Shown here one piece after another: positions 33,077 to 41,251 of a stretch of 41,880 nucleotides of DNA. The stretch comes from Candidatus Endomicrobiellum cryptotermitis. Lineage in GTDB: Bacteria; Elusimicrobiota; Endomicrobiia; Endomicrobiales; Endomicrobiaceae. Every line of letters begins with the position of its first letter. Position 1 is the stretch's first letter. Where the stretch lies: positions 1-41,880 of the forward strand of contig JAIRNY010000027.1 in the NCBI GenBank assembly GCA_031257835.1, in the 5' to 3' direction. The notes beneath the pieces are model-generated. The model did no database searches. It saw only the letters and a program-made list of their open reading frames with translations, and was not told where the DNA came from. The position numbers were made by a program, and so were the translations under genes.

Positions 33077-33930
33077 CTAAATTATATATAATTTCAGGAA
33101 TGTCTGGTGCTGGAAAAAGTCAAACACTTAAGATTTTTGAAGATTTTGGTTTTGAGTGTGTTGATAATATGCCAATTGTAATGTTCCAACCTTTTTTAAA
33201 TATTTATCTTAAGAACAAAAATAAATACAAAAATGTTGCAATTAGTATTGATTCTAGAGCAGGTAAAGATTTATCTCATTTCAAAGAAATTCTAGTTGTT
33301 TTAAAAAATAAAAAAATTAAATATAAAGTTATTTTTTTGAACGCCACTGATAAAGTTTTAATAAGACGTTATTCGGAAACACGCCGCAGACATCCCTTAG
33401 GTAAGTCGGTTTCTTTAGGCATATCTCTTGAAAGAGAAATTGTAAAAGATATTTTTGAGGTTGCAGATGAAGTTATAGACACTTCAATTCTAACTGTAGG
33501 TGAATTAAAAAAAGCTATTTCAGTAATCGCGAAAGTTACCCAATTTGGTAGACAATATTTAAATATATCTGTAGTTTCTTTTGGATATAAATATGGAATT
33601 CCTAATGACGCAGATATTGTCTATGATGTACGCTTTATAACAAATCCAAATTATGTGTACGAGCTAAAATACAAAACAGGCCAAAATAGGGCTGTTAAGG
33701 ACTATATAAAAAAACAAAAAGAATTTAAAGTTTTTTTTAGTATGTTTTCTAAATTGATAGAATTTACCTTGCCATACTATATAAAGGAAGGCAAAAGTTA
33801 CTTAACTATTGCAATTGGTTGTACAGGTGGTAGACATAGATCAGTTTTTATTGCAGAAAAGCTTGCTGATTTTTTTAAAAGTCAAAAATATAAAGTGCAA
33901 CTAAATCATAGAGATATACTTGCAAAGTAG
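33073..33930 (+). CDS. rapZ: RapZ family nucleotide-binding protein
   Basis: RapZ/YvcJ proteins bind nucleotides and, in E. coli, an sRNA controlling amino-sugar synthesis; the role in other phyla is less clear. The 285-residue protein has a P-loop GMSGAGKS at 9-16, then FEDFGFECVDNMP, RRYSETRRRHPL and the C-terminal IAIGCTGGRHRSVFIAEKL, all conserved. Length is normal. The ATG at 33073 overlaps the hprK stop by four bases, so the two are coupled. The hprK-rapZ-EIIA order is known from several Gram-negative groups. Confidence 0.93.
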   Translation: MTKLYIISGMSGAGKSQTLKIFEDFGFECVDNMPIVMFQPFLNIYLKNKNKYKNVAISIDSRAGKDLSHFKEILVVLKNKKIKYKVIFLNATDKVLIRRYSETRRRHPLGKSVSLGISLEREIVKDIFEVADEVIDTSILTVGELKKAISVIAKVTQFGRQYLNISVVSFGYKYGIPNDADIVYDVRFITNPNYVYELKYKTGQNRAVKDYIKKQKEFKVFFSMFSKLIEFTLPYYIKEGKSYLTIAIGCTGGRHRSVFIAEKLADFFKSQKYKVQLNHRDILAK

Positions 33931-33967
33931 ATAATAGACGGTTACCTCTTCCTTGGGAGACTAATTT

Positions 33968-34375
33968 ATGGTTAAAATTTTTATAGCAGCACATGGTAAC
34001 TTGGCTAATTCTTTAATTAATTCTGTAGAACTTATAGTTGGCAAGCAGAAAAATCTTTATGCTATTTCTAACGAAAAAAGTGATAGTCTAACACACTTAC
34101 AATATAAAATAAAAACCCTTTTAAGCAATGTAATAGATCAAGATGGTGTTTTAATACTTACAGACATGATGGGTGGCAGTCCAAACAATGCTTCCCTTAG
34201 AATGCTTGATGATTTTAAAGTTGAAATTATTTCAGGTGTAAATCTTCCTATGTTATTATCTGCTATTTCTGCAATTAAAAACTCTCAAGATATTTCACAA
34301 TTGGCTGATAAAGTTTTTACTGAAGGGCAAAAAAGCATAATTAATATTAGAAAGGCTTTGTTTGAGAAAAAATAG
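33968..34375 (+). CDS. PTS mannose-family EIIA component
   Basis: This cytoplasmic protein takes phosphate from HPr on a histidine (H9 in AAHGNLA) and passes it to EIIB. The 135-residue sequence has ILTDMMGGSPNNASL, the family signature. Unlike E. coli ManX it is a stand-alone domain. In many Gram-negative bacteria a lone EIIA-Man is only regulatory, but here EIIB, EIIC and EIID follow, so it probably serves sugar uptake. GGGAG lies about 12 bases before the ATG at 33968. The substrate cannot be told from sequence. Confidence 0.92.
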   Translation: MVKIFIAAHGNLANSLINSVELIVGKQKNLYAISNEKSDSLTHLQYKIKTLLSNVIDQDGVLILTDMMGGSPNNASLRMLDDFKVEIISGVNLPMLLSAISAIKNSQDISQLADKVFTEGQKSIINIRKALFEKK

Positions 34376-34396
34376 TATGTTAAGTGAGGAAAGATA

Positions 34397-34903
34397 GTGC
34401 CTATATCTCTTGTAAGAATAGATGATAGACTTGTTCATGGTCAGGTAGTTCAAGGTTGGCTTAAAGCAATTTCTGTGGATATTCTTTTGGTGGCTTCAGA
34501 TATTGCAGCTGAAGACAAAATGCAAAAACTGCTTATGGAAATGGCTGTTCCAAGCGATATCAAACTTGAAGTAAAGAGTCTGCAAGATGCAGTTGCGGTT
34601 TTAAAAGTGGTTAATTGTAAATATAATATTATGGTTTTAGTTGCAAGCCCAAAAGAAGCTTTCTATATACTGGAACAAGGTGTGAGATTTAATTCTTTAA
34701 ATATTGGAGGCATGCACTTTTTTAGTGAAAAAAGACAAATTTTAAGTAATGTTTGTGCTGATGATAACGATATTAAATTTTTATATAGAATTTATCAGAA
34801 AGGCATTGAGTTAGAGTCGAGGGTTTTGCCAGGAGATGAAAGGTTAAACATTATTCCCTTGATAGAAAAAGAATATTTAGCTTTACCAGAGGTGAAAAAA
34901 TGA
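34397..34903 (+). CDS. PTS mannose-family EIIB component (GTG start)
   Basis: EIIB receives phosphate from EIIA on H14 (in RIDDRLVHGQV) and passes it to sugar moving through EIIC/EIID. The 168-residue protein is of normal length; SVDILLVASDIAAEDKMQK and NIGGMHF match the family. It starts with GTG at 34397, supported by GAGGAAAG about six bases upstream. Its end overlaps the GH57 gene by four bases (ATGA), so glucan enzyme and PTS component are translationally linked. Confidence 0.93.
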   Translation: MPISLVRIDDRLVHGQVVQGWLKAISVDILLVASDIAAEDKMQKLLMEMAVPSDIKLEVKSLQDAVAVLKVVNCKYNIMVLVASPKEAFYILEQGVRFNSLNIGGMHFFSEKRQILSNVCADDNDIKFLYRIYQKGIELESRVLPGDERLNIIPLIEKEYLALPEVKK

Positions 34904-36987
34904 GTAAAGTTAAATTTATTTTTTGTACACATAATCACCAACCGGTTGGTAATTTTGGTTGGGTTTTTGAAAAAGCTTATCAATTAGCATATAAACCATT
35001 TTTAGATGTTTTATCTAAACACAGTGACATAAAATGGAATTTGCATTTAAGTGGAATTCTCTGGGAGTATTTAGAAAGGGAACACAAAGACTATGTTAAG
35101 ATTGTTCAAAATTTTGTTGATAAGGGAAAGATAGAAATATTATCTGGAGGTTATTTTGAACCTATAATGTCTTCTGTTCCAGATAAAGATAAACTTGGAC
35201 AAATAGAGAAGTTAACGAAATATTTAAAAAGTAAATTTGGAAAATCTCAGGCAAATGGCATGTGGCTTGCAGAAAAAGTATGGGAACCTTCTATGGCAAA
35301 AGTTTTTGCCCAGGCTGGTATGAAATATACGGTTGTAGATGATTGCCATTTTGTAAATGCAGGTTTTGATGTCGATAAATTAAATGGTTATTATACGACA
35401 GAAGAAGATGGGTATAAATTAGATATATTTCCTATAAGTCAAAAGATGAGATATTTAATTCCTTTTTCTAATGTAGAAGATACGGTTGAATATTTTAGAT
35501 ATTTGATACAAAAGAGTCCAGTAGAAGACCCTATCATTATTATGGCAGATGACGGTGAGAAGTTTGGCATGTGGCCTAGTACATATAAACATGTTTATGA
35601 GAATAAATGGCTGCATGCTTTTTTGACTGCATTAGAAAATAATTCAGATATTGTAGAGACTGTAACTTTTAGTGAGATTCTAAAATTAAGAGACTCTTCT
35701 CAAAGGGTATATTTGCCATGCTCGTCTTACTTTGAAATGTCTCAATGGGCATTGCCATTTGAGCTGCAAGAGAATTTTGAAAATGTTTTAAATAGAAATA
35801 CTTGTGATATTGAAACAATAAAGTTTTTAAGAGGAGGGTTTTGGAGAAATTTTCTTGTAAAATATGAAGAGTCAAATAATATGCATAAAAAAATGCTCTA
35901 TATAAGTGGTAAAGTGGAATGTTTAAAAGATGATGATAAGAAAGCTTTTAAACAAGCTAAGGATTTTTTGTATGCTGGACAATGCAATTGTGCATATTGG
36001 CATGGAGTTTTTGGAGGTATTTATCTTCCTCATTTGAGGAATGCTGTTTATAATAACATTATAAAAGCTGAAAACTGTTGTAATAAGTCTATGTTTAAAA
36101 AATCTTCTTGGAATATTTTTGATATAAATTGTGACGGTCAAGACGAGTACTTGTATGAAGGTAAAACACAAAACATTTATATGTCTGCATATTCTGGAGG
36201 CTCAATTTTTGAGTGGGATATTTTTAAAATCAGTTACAATTTATTGGACGTGCTTACAAGACGATATGAACCTTACCATAAAAGGTTAAAAGAAAATATT
36301 GATAAAGCTGTAATAGCAAATGATAATTCATTAGAAGTACAAAGTATACACAATGATTCTATAAAAGTTAAAGAATTCGGGCTAGATAAATATCTTGTAT
36401 ATGATAATTATAAAAGAGCCTCTTTAATTGATCACTTTTTTTCATGTGATATAGAGTATGATTCTTGTGTGTTTGGCAATTATGAAGAAAAAGGTGATTT
36501 TGTGTCTGGCAAATATGAAGTGAAATTAGTTGATGTGAGAAAATTTTTAAAAAAGCAAGCAAAACTTAGTTTGTGTCGTTATGGTAGTGTTTGTGGAAAA
36601 AATGTTAAGCTCGTTAAAGAAATTTTCCCATTGACAAATGGCTATCATGTAGACTATTCCATAAAAAATAATTTTAGTGATAATTTAGAGATTTGTTTTT
36701 CTCCAGAACAAATGTTTGCCTTTTCTTCAAAAACAAGAGATGATGTAGGAAGTTTAAAAAATGTTGAAATTTGGAAAAGATACGATGATTATCTAAAAAT
36801 AGAAATAGAGCTTAAATTATCTGAAAAATGTGATTTGTTTGTTTATCCAGTTGAAACTGTTATCAATTCTGATAATGGCTATGAACGGACATATCAAGGA
36901 ACAGCTGTGATGCCATTAGTTAAATGTAATATAGAATCTGGCAAAGAAAAGAAATTTTCTATGGAGACAATTGTAAATTTTAGATAA
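34900..36987 (+). CDS. GH57 alpha-glucan enzyme (4-alpha-glucanotransferase/amylase type)
   Basis: The 695-residue protein is a glycoside hydrolase family 57 member of the 4-alpha-glucanotransferase kind, acting on alpha-1,4-glucans in the cytoplasm (no signal peptide). Landmarks are HNHQP at 11-15, GGYFEPIM at 83-90, the nucleophile E125 in WLAEKVWEP, and the acid/base D217 in MADDGEKFG. A helical DUF1925-like part (about 290-390) and a beta-rich DUF1926-like C-terminal domain (about 410-690) follow. Transferase or amylase activity cannot be told apart by eye. It lies between EIIB and EIIC and overlaps EIIB, an unusual place for such a gene. Confidence 0.88.
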   Translation: MSKVKFIFCTHNHQPVGNFGWVFEKAYQLAYKPFLDVLSKHSDIKWNLHLSGILWEYLEREHKDYVKIVQNFVDKGKIEILSGGYFEPIMSSVPDKDKLGQIEKLTKYLKSKFGKSQANGMWLAEKVWEPSMAKVFAQAGMKYTVVDDCHFVNAGFDVDKLNGYYTTEEDGYKLDIFPISQKMRYLIPFSNVEDTVEYFRYLIQKSPVEDPIIIMADDGEKFGMWPSTYKHVYENKWLHAFLTALENNSDIVETVTFSEILKLRDSSQRVYLPCSSYFEMSQWALPFELQENFENVLNRNTCDIETIKFLRGGFWRNFLVKYEESNNMHKKMLYISGKVECLKDDDKKAFKQAKDFLYAGQCNCAYWHGVFGGIYLPHLRNAVYNNIIKAENCCNKSMFKKSSWNIFDINCDGQDEYLYEGKTQNIYMSAYSGGSIFEWDIFKISYNLLDVLTRRYEPYHKRLKENIDKAVIANDNSLEVQSIHNDSIKVKEFGLDKYLVYDNYKRASLIDHFFSCDIEYDSCVFGNYEEKGDFVSGKYEVKLVDVRKFLKKQAKLSLCRYGSVCGKNVKLVKEIFPLTNGYHVDYSIKNNFSDNLEICFSPEQMFAFSSKTRDDVGSLKNVEIWKRYDDYLKIEIELKLSEKCDLFVYPVETVINSDNGYERTYQGTAVMPLVKCNIESGKEKKFSMETIVNFR

Positions 36988-37001
36988 GGTTTAGGTGGCC
37001 T

Positions 37002-37643
37002 ATGACAGAAAGTATATTTTTTTACGCTTTAATAGGTTCATTTTGTAGTATGGACATAACTGCTTTTGGGCAGTTTATGATTTGTCGTCCTATATTTTGT
37101 GCTCCTATTGTTGGTTATTTTATGGGAGATGTTAATAGTGGGCTTTGGATAGGCATGATTGTAGAGTTACTTTGGGTAAATGCTATTCCAATGGGAGTAA
37201 TAGTACCAGTTGATGTTTCATTGATAAGCATTTTATCTACTTTTTGGGTATGCAAATATTTTCTTGGAGTACAGGAAGCAGCGGTTTTTTCTTTAGTTTT
37301 AGCTATTCCTTTTGCGTATTTTTATAGAGACATGGATATATCTGGGCGAAATTTTAACACTAAAATTATGCATTTTGTTGAAGATGGTATAAAAAACCAA
37401 AAATATTGGCGTATGTATGCAGGTATATATGTAGGACTTTTTCTTTTTGCATTAAGACTTTTTTTGTTTTATTTGTTTGCTATGTATGTTGGAGGTTTAA
37501 TATATTCTGGCCTTTATTTACAGCTATCTCAATTTATTATTTTGGGTTTAAGAAATGCTTGGTATTTGCTACCTATAATTGGTTTTGCTTTAGTTATAAA
37601 AGAGTTTAATATTTTTAGAAGATTGTTTTTAAAGGAACGTTAA
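37002..37643 (+). CDS. PTS mannose-family EIIC component
   Basis: EIIC is one of two membrane proteins forming the mannose-type sugar channel. The 213-residue protein has about six hydrophobic segments and the family features GQFMICRPIFCAPIVGYFMGD, LWIGMIVELLWVNAIPMGVIVPVD and GLRNAWYLLPIIGF. It is shorter than ManY (about 265), with the loss mostly in the central region, as in related divergent permeases. AGGTGG precedes the ATG at 37002. EIID follows one base after its stop. Confidence 0.85.
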   Translation: MTESIFFYALIGSFCSMDITAFGQFMICRPIFCAPIVGYFMGDVNSGLWIGMIVELLWVNAIPMGVIVPVDVSLISILSTFWVCKYFLGVQEAAVFSLVLAIPFAYFYRDMDISGRNFNTKIMHFVEDGIKNQKYWRMYAGIYVGLFLFALRLFLFYLFAMYVGGLIYSGLYLQLSQFIILGLRNAWYLLPIIGFALVIKEFNIFRRLFLKER

Positions 37644-37644
37644 G

Positions 37645-38424
37645 ATGATTAAAGTATATATAAAAATGTTTGTGAGGTCTTTTTTCTTGCAGGCGTTATG
37701 GAATTTTGAAAGAATGCAAAACATAGGTTTTGTTTATATTTTAAAACCATTTTTAGATAAAGTGTATCTAGATGAAAAATCTAAGCAAGAGGCTTTAATG
37801 AGACATATAGGCTATTTTAATACTCACCCATATATGGCAAATTTACTTTTTGCTATAGTGGCAAACTTAGAAAAAGGAAAAAGTGAAAATAAAGAAAATT
37901 TCCTTGACATAAGTGTTATTAAAAATCAAATGGCAGGTCCACTAGCAGCAATTGGCGACCCTTTATTTTTTGGTTCGCTAAGGCCTTTAGTAGCTTGTTT
38001 TAGTATTTTAGTTATGTTGCTGTTTATGAAATTTTTAGATCAGAATTTTCAAGAGTATGCAATTTTTGTGCCGATTATTTTTATTGTTGGCTATAATGTT
38101 TTTCATATTGTTTCTAGATGTTGGCTTATGTTTATAGGTTTTAAGTTTGGACAAGATAGTTTTTCTGTCATCTCAAATACTAAAACTTTAATGCCTATAA
38201 TAAAATATGCTGTATTTATTGTTACTGCAGTTACGTTATTTGTATACCTATTAATTTTTAAATCTAGTCCTATAAGCAACTTGTTTTTTGGAATCAAAGA
38301 AAACGACTTGGCTTTATATATAATAGCTTTTTTGTTTTCAATAATTTTTAGTAGATTGGGAGTAGTTTTTTTACTTTACAGCATAATAATAATATGTTCT
38401 TTAGTATCTTACTTAAGGATTTAA
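37645..38424 (+). CDS. PTS mannose-family EIID component
   Basis: EIID completes the mannose-type permease in the inner membrane. The 259-residue sequence shows the signature LWNFERMQNIGFVYILKPFL, RHIGYFNTHPYMANLLFAIVANLE and MAGPLAAIGDPLFFGSLRPL, then hydrophobic helices in the C-terminal third. It is close to the normal length of 270-300. AAAGGAACG precedes the ATG at 37645, one base after EIIC. EIIA, EIIB, EIIC and EIID are thus all present in one run. Confidence 0.9.
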   Translation: MIKVYIKMFVRSFFLQALWNFERMQNIGFVYILKPFLDKVYLDEKSKQEALMRHIGYFNTHPYMANLLFAIVANLEKGKSENKENFLDISVIKNQMAGPLAAIGDPLFFGSLRPLVACFSILVMLLFMKFLDQNFQEYAIFVPIIFIVGYNVFHIVSRCWLMFIGFKFGQDSFSVISNTKTLMPIIKYAVFIVTAVTLFVYLLIFKSSPISNLFFGIKENDLALYIIAFLFSIIFSRLGVVFLLYSIIIICSLVSYLRI

Positions 38425-38427
38425 AAG

Positions 38428-38694
38428 ATGAAAGAAAAGATTATAATTGTTTCTAATAAGATGGGTTTACATGCAAGACCTGCAGCTATGCTTGTGCAAA
38501 CTGCAAGTAAGTATAAATCTTCTGTGAAAATTATAAAAGATGACTTCGTCGATATAGATGCAAAAAGTATTATGGGAATTATGTCTTTAGCTGCAAGGCA
38601 AGGAAGTCAGTTGAAATTTATCGCAGATGGTCCAGACGAAAACGAAGTTTTAACTGAACTTGAGAGTTTGTTTAAGTCTAATTTTAGTGAATAA
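38428..38694 (+). CDS. ptsH: PTS phosphocarrier protein HPr
   Basis: HPr carries phosphate from EI to the EIIA proteins. The 88-residue protein has the active-site MGLHARPAA with H15 and the regulatory serine S47 in AKSIMGIMSLAA, equivalent to S46 of Bacillus HPr. Presence of this serine and of hprK in the same run supports serine phosphorylation as a control. AAGGAT lies upstream of the ATG at 38428. It is three bases after EIID and twelve before ptsI. Confidence 0.95.
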   Translation: MKEKIIIVSNKMGLHARPAAMLVQTASKYKSSVKIIKDDFVDIDAKSIMGIMSLAARQGSQLKFIADGPDENEVLTELESLFKSNFSE

Positions 38695-38705
38695 GAGGAA
38701 ATAAG

Positions 38706-40445
38706 ATGTCAAAATCGAATAATATCATCTTAAAAGGAGTTGCTGCATCCGCAGGTGTAGTCATAGGGAAAGCATTTCTTTTAGATGAAGATGAACTTTG
38801 TCTAATTTATAAAGAAATTCCTAAGAATGAAAGAGCAAGTGAAAAAAAACGTCTTGATGCTGCAGTTGAGAAAACAAGACAAGAACTTAAAGAAATTTAT
38901 AATAAAATTAATGATGTTTTGGGTGAAAATTATGCTCATATAGCAGACGCTCATATTTTGATTTTAGATGATCCAACTATGAGAAAAGATGTTTATAAAC
39001 TTATAGAAGATGGCACTAATGCAGAATATGCCATATTTAAAGTAATAGATAAGATTGTTCGTTCTTTTGAATCGATTAAAGATGATTATTTTAAAGAAAG
39101 AAAAGTTGACGTACAGGAAGTTGGTAAAAAAATTTTGGCAAATTTGTTGGGCAAACAAGAAAAGAGTCTTATAAATTTAAAAAAAAGTTCTATAGTAGTT
39201 GCTCATAATTTGACGCCTGCAGATACTGTTACAATAAGGGAAAAACTAATTAAAGGTTTTGTTATTGATATTGGTGGAAAAACTTCTCATACTGCTATCA
39301 TGGCACAAGGGCTTGGAATACCTGCAGTGGTTGGTTTAAAAGTTGCATCTTCTCAAATAAAAACAGGAGACACAATAATACTAGACGGAAATGTTGGTGA
39401 AATAATATTAAATCCGTCTGCAGAAATATTAGAAAAATATCAAAAAGATTATGATAGGCAATATGAAGAGATCAAAGAGTTAAGAAAATTAAAAAATTTA
39501 AGTATTGAAACGATAGACAAGCACAGTGCTTTGATTTTTGCAAATATTGATAACTCTGGCGAAGTGTCAACTGCTTTAAATAATGGAGCAATAGGTATAG
39601 GTCTTTACAGGACAGAATTTATGTATTTTAATCGTAATGCTATGCCATCTGAGCAGGATCATTTTGAAGAATATGCTAAAGTTGTAAAAGAAATGTCGCA
39701 GTATCCTACAACTATAAGGACAGTAGATTTAGGCGGAGATAAATTTACAAAGCTCGGACTATTAAAGCTTGGACAAGAACAAAATCCATTTTTAGGGTTG
39801 AGAGCGATAAGGTTATGTCTTAAATATCCTGATATTTTTATTTCTCAATTAAAAGGTATTTTAAGAGCGTCTGTTTTTGGTAAGGTAAGACTCATGTATC
39901 CTATGATATCAGGTATTGATGAGCTTAGAGCCGCAAACAAAATACTTCAAAGTGTTAAGCAAGAATTAAGAAAAAAGGATGTAAGTTTTGACGAAAACAT
40001 GGAAGTAGGCGCAATGATAGAAATACCTTCTGCGGCTGTTATTATGGACGTTATAGCTAAAGAAGTAGACTTCGTTTCAATAGGTACTAATGATTTGATA
40101 CAATATACTCTAGCAGTTGATAGAGTAAACGAAAACGTTGCAAATATTTATGATCCTAAACATCCAGCAGTTTTAAGACTTATTAAACAGATTATAGATA
40201 GTGCTCATAAAGGAAAAATAGAGGTTGGCATTTGTGGCGAAATGGCTGGAGATCCACTCTATACAGCTGTTCTTTTAGGTTTTGGACTTGATGAATTTAG
40301 TGTATCGGCATCACAAATTCTTAAAATAAAAAAAGTTATACGTAGCGTATCTTTTAAAGAAGTAAAAGAGATATCAGATAAAATTCTACAATGCGGGGAC
40401 AAAGAATCTATTTTAAAAATAATGAGTAGGATACAAGTGCATTAG
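38706..40445 (+). CDS. ptsI: PTS enzyme I (phosphoenolpyruvate-protein phosphotransferase)
   Basis: EI takes phosphate from phosphoenolpyruvate and gives it to HPr, starting the relay. The 579-residue protein has the HPr-binding N-terminal domain, the phospho-histidine domain with GGKTSHTAIMAQGLGIPAV (H195), and a C-terminal PEP-binding barrel with GIGLYRTEFMY, FLGLRAIRL, IGTNDLIQYTLAVDR and the active-site cysteine in GICGEMAGDP. Length is normal. GAGGAAATA precedes the ATG at 38706. It closes the intact part of the run. Confidence 0.96.
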   Translation: MSKSNNIILKGVAASAGVVIGKAFLLDEDELCLIYKEIPKNERASEKKRLDAAVEKTRQELKEIYNKINDVLGENYAHIADAHILILDDPTMRKDVYKLIEDGTNAEYAIFKVIDKIVRSFESIKDDYFKERKVDVQEVGKKILANLLGKQEKSLINLKKSSIVVAHNLTPADTVTIREKLIKGFVIDIGGKTSHTAIMAQGLGIPAVVGLKVASSQIKTGDTIILDGNVGEIILNPSAEILEKYQKDYDRQYEEIKELRKLKNLSIETIDKHSALIFANIDNSGEVSTALNNGAIGIGLYRTEFMYFNRNAMPSEQDHFEEYAKVVKEMSQYPTTIRTVDLGGDKFTKLGLLKLGQEQNPFLGLRAIRLCLKYPDIFISQLKGILRASVFGKVRLMYPMISGIDELRAANKILQSVKQELRKKDVSFDENMEVGAMIEIPSAAVIMDVIAKEVDFVSIGTNDLIQYTLAVDRVNENVANIYDPKHPAVLRLIKQIIDSAHKGKIEVGICGEMAGDPLYTAVLLGFGLDEFSVSASQILKIKKVIRSVSFKEVKEISDKILQCGDKESILKIMSRIQVH

Positions 40446-40473
40446 CTAAATTAAGATTAAAGGAGAATATTTT

Positions 40474-40647
40474 ATGCTAAATAATGTTTATGATTGTTCT
40501 GAAAAAATTGAATCTGTTGTAGCAATGTTGCGCAATTTTTCACCAAAGGAACCAGTAGAAGATGCTGTTATATATTTTTGGGAAAGCCATAATAAACATC
40601 CCGATGAAAAAAGAAAAACGCAGGCTACAAGTGACTTAGATTTATAA
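40474..40647 (+). pseudogene. N-terminal piece of a broken sensor gene (57 codons)
   Basis: The 57-codon ORF has a strong AAGGAG site before the ATG at 40474 and stops at 40645-40647. I recognise no domain; VEDAVIYFWESHNKH looks helical. The next frame (+1) is open from 40640 and continues without a gap as IYKEFDMLSCEKYEV, so removing one base near 40639 joins the two pieces. Since the downstream ORF has no ribosome site of its own, this is most likely the start of one longer gene now broken. It could instead be a short real protein. Confidence 0.5.
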
Positions 40648-40657
40648 AGAATTTGAT

Positions 40658-41251
40658 ATGCTCTCATGTGAAAAGTATGAGGTACGTACGGGATATTTAA
40701 ATCGTTGGAACTATATGCCAAAACGTTTAGAAATGTGCTCTCAGGATGAAATAGAAAAATCTATTAATAAAGGTAAAGAGGAAGAAGCTGAGTGGATTAG
40801 TAGATGTCAGCCAGATTTTCCAGAATTTATAAAAAAAGATTGGCAAGATTGTATATCTAAACAAAAAAACCCGTACTACCAGAGCTGTAAAAGTCTTGTT
40901 ATTAAAAAGATAAATACTGATAATGTCTTTTCTAGTGCTTTTGCTAAAAGTGTTGATGAATTTTTGTCTACCCATAATAATATAGACAGATTAAACTGTA
41001 ATTCATATGTTTTGGAAGAAACTTCATGGATACTCACACTTCCATTATTGCATTTAAATAAGCCTATATACTTACTGCATATAGGAAGTGCTAATAGCGC
41101 TGTTGTGGCAATGTTCCATCATTTTCCAAATCTTCAAAAAGGAGTAAAGTGGTTAGCTCCTCGTTTTAGCGTAAGGAAGTTTGAAAATGGTTCTGAATTT
41201 ATATTAGATTATAGAAATTGGTTTGCATACTGGATATTCATATGCGATTGA
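40658..41251 (+). pseudogene. Middle piece of the broken sensor gene, unidentified domain
   Basis: This 197-codon stretch starts at an ATG without a ribosome site and ends at a TGA at 41249-41251. The domain is not securely known to me. Its second half (FSSAFAKSVDEFL, then CNSYVLEETSW and PIYLLHIGSANSAV) resembles the C-terminal part of tRNA-dependent cyclodipeptide synthases, where a Y..xE-type motif follows a similar helix, but the N-terminal catalytic-serine region is not visible, so that is a weak suggestion. Dropping one A from the AAA at 41215-41217 continues the reading frame into the PAS kinase piece as DYRIGLHTGYSYAIENKE. Confidence 0.5.
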
